A DNA stretch of 64,000 nt from assembly GCF_023101665.1 (NCBI RefSeq), contig NZ_CP082161.1:6572001-6636000 (forward strand), given 5' to 3'. Under the pieces are notes generated by a model, which searched no databases, was not told the DNA's origin, and saw only the letters and a program-made list of their open reading frames with translations. Numbering within the stretch: the stretch's first letter is position 1; every line of letters begins with the position of its first letter. This stretch comes from Bradyrhizobium sp. 195 (GTDB lineage: Bacteria > Pseudomonadota > Alphaproteobacteria > Rhizobiales > Xanthobacteraceae). This document shows, one piece after another, positions 63,959 through 64,000 of this stretch. The translations under genes were made by a program, and so were the position numbers.

Positions 63959-64000
63959 CGCCGCTCCGGAAACATCGGGGCTGCTCAGGCGACCTTGCCG

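Noticed and set aside
63985..64000. Possible 3' end of a minus-strand gene (last residues GKVA and a stop)
   Set aside because: Four residues are too few to support a call.

Overview
The window looks like a chromosomal segment of a Bradyrhizobium-type alphaproteobacterium. The evidence is high GC, long intergenic palindromic repeats of the kind found in Bradyrhizobium and Rhodopseudomonas, two promoters of the EcfG (general stress response) type, and gene content such as FadE with a DUF1974 tail, a PaoABC-type aldehyde oxidoreductase, and a FecR plus beta-barrel pair. No tRNA, rRNA or CRISPR array was seen. All product names come from reading the translations; no database search was run.

Layout. 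0-3.2 kb: beta-oxidation genes (start of a thiolase, fadE) and a flavin reductase. 3.3-8.4 kb: an RND efflux operon (adaptor, pump, TetR). 8.7-13.7 kb: an MFS transporter, a DUF2809 protein, a YcaQ-like protein, two small envelope proteins and an OmpA-type protein. 13.7-17 kb: a GT39-type mannosyltransferase and a FecR/outer-membrane-barrel gene pair. 17.1-18.3 kb: a complete IS110-family element. 18.3-20.9 kb: two VOC proteins, a cupin, CsbD and an FKBP isomerase. 21-27.8 kb: paoABC, gamma-glutamyltransferase, trhO and slyX. 28-34.8 kb: a Cache-PAS-GGDEF protein, hemE, a divergent hemC, a GMC oxidoreductase and TetR. 34.9-38.8 kb: a SnoaL-like protein, a complete IS481-family element and a GGDEF-EAL protein. 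39-41.8 kb: a vanA-GntR-vanB operon. 42-45.2 kb: pgm and 1.5 kb of intergenic repeats. 45.2-51.4 kb: a hydrolase, a lytic transglycosylase, an orphan response regulator, an acyltransferase, an MBL hydrolase and an aldose epimerase. 51.6-64 kb: an exopolysaccharide locus with three GT4 glycosyltransferases, a flippase, two clan-A type glycoside hydrolases and an acyltransferase.

The strongest observation concerns the IS110 element. Its ends can be set exactly, because it splits a palindromic repeat that is intact elsewhere in the window, around a CT core. The non-coding stretch before the transposase folds into a bridge RNA of the IS621 kind. Its two internal loops contain guides matching both halves of the target and both ends of the element. 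The IS481 element likewise sits in a palindromic repeat, in the hairpin loop, with a 4-bp CTAC duplication. Other points worth a second look are a secreted hydrolase with three exact 498-bp repeat units and an RTX-like tail, EcfG promoters in front of csbD and of an unnamed 71-residue protein, and overlapping TetR operators at 34.8 kb.
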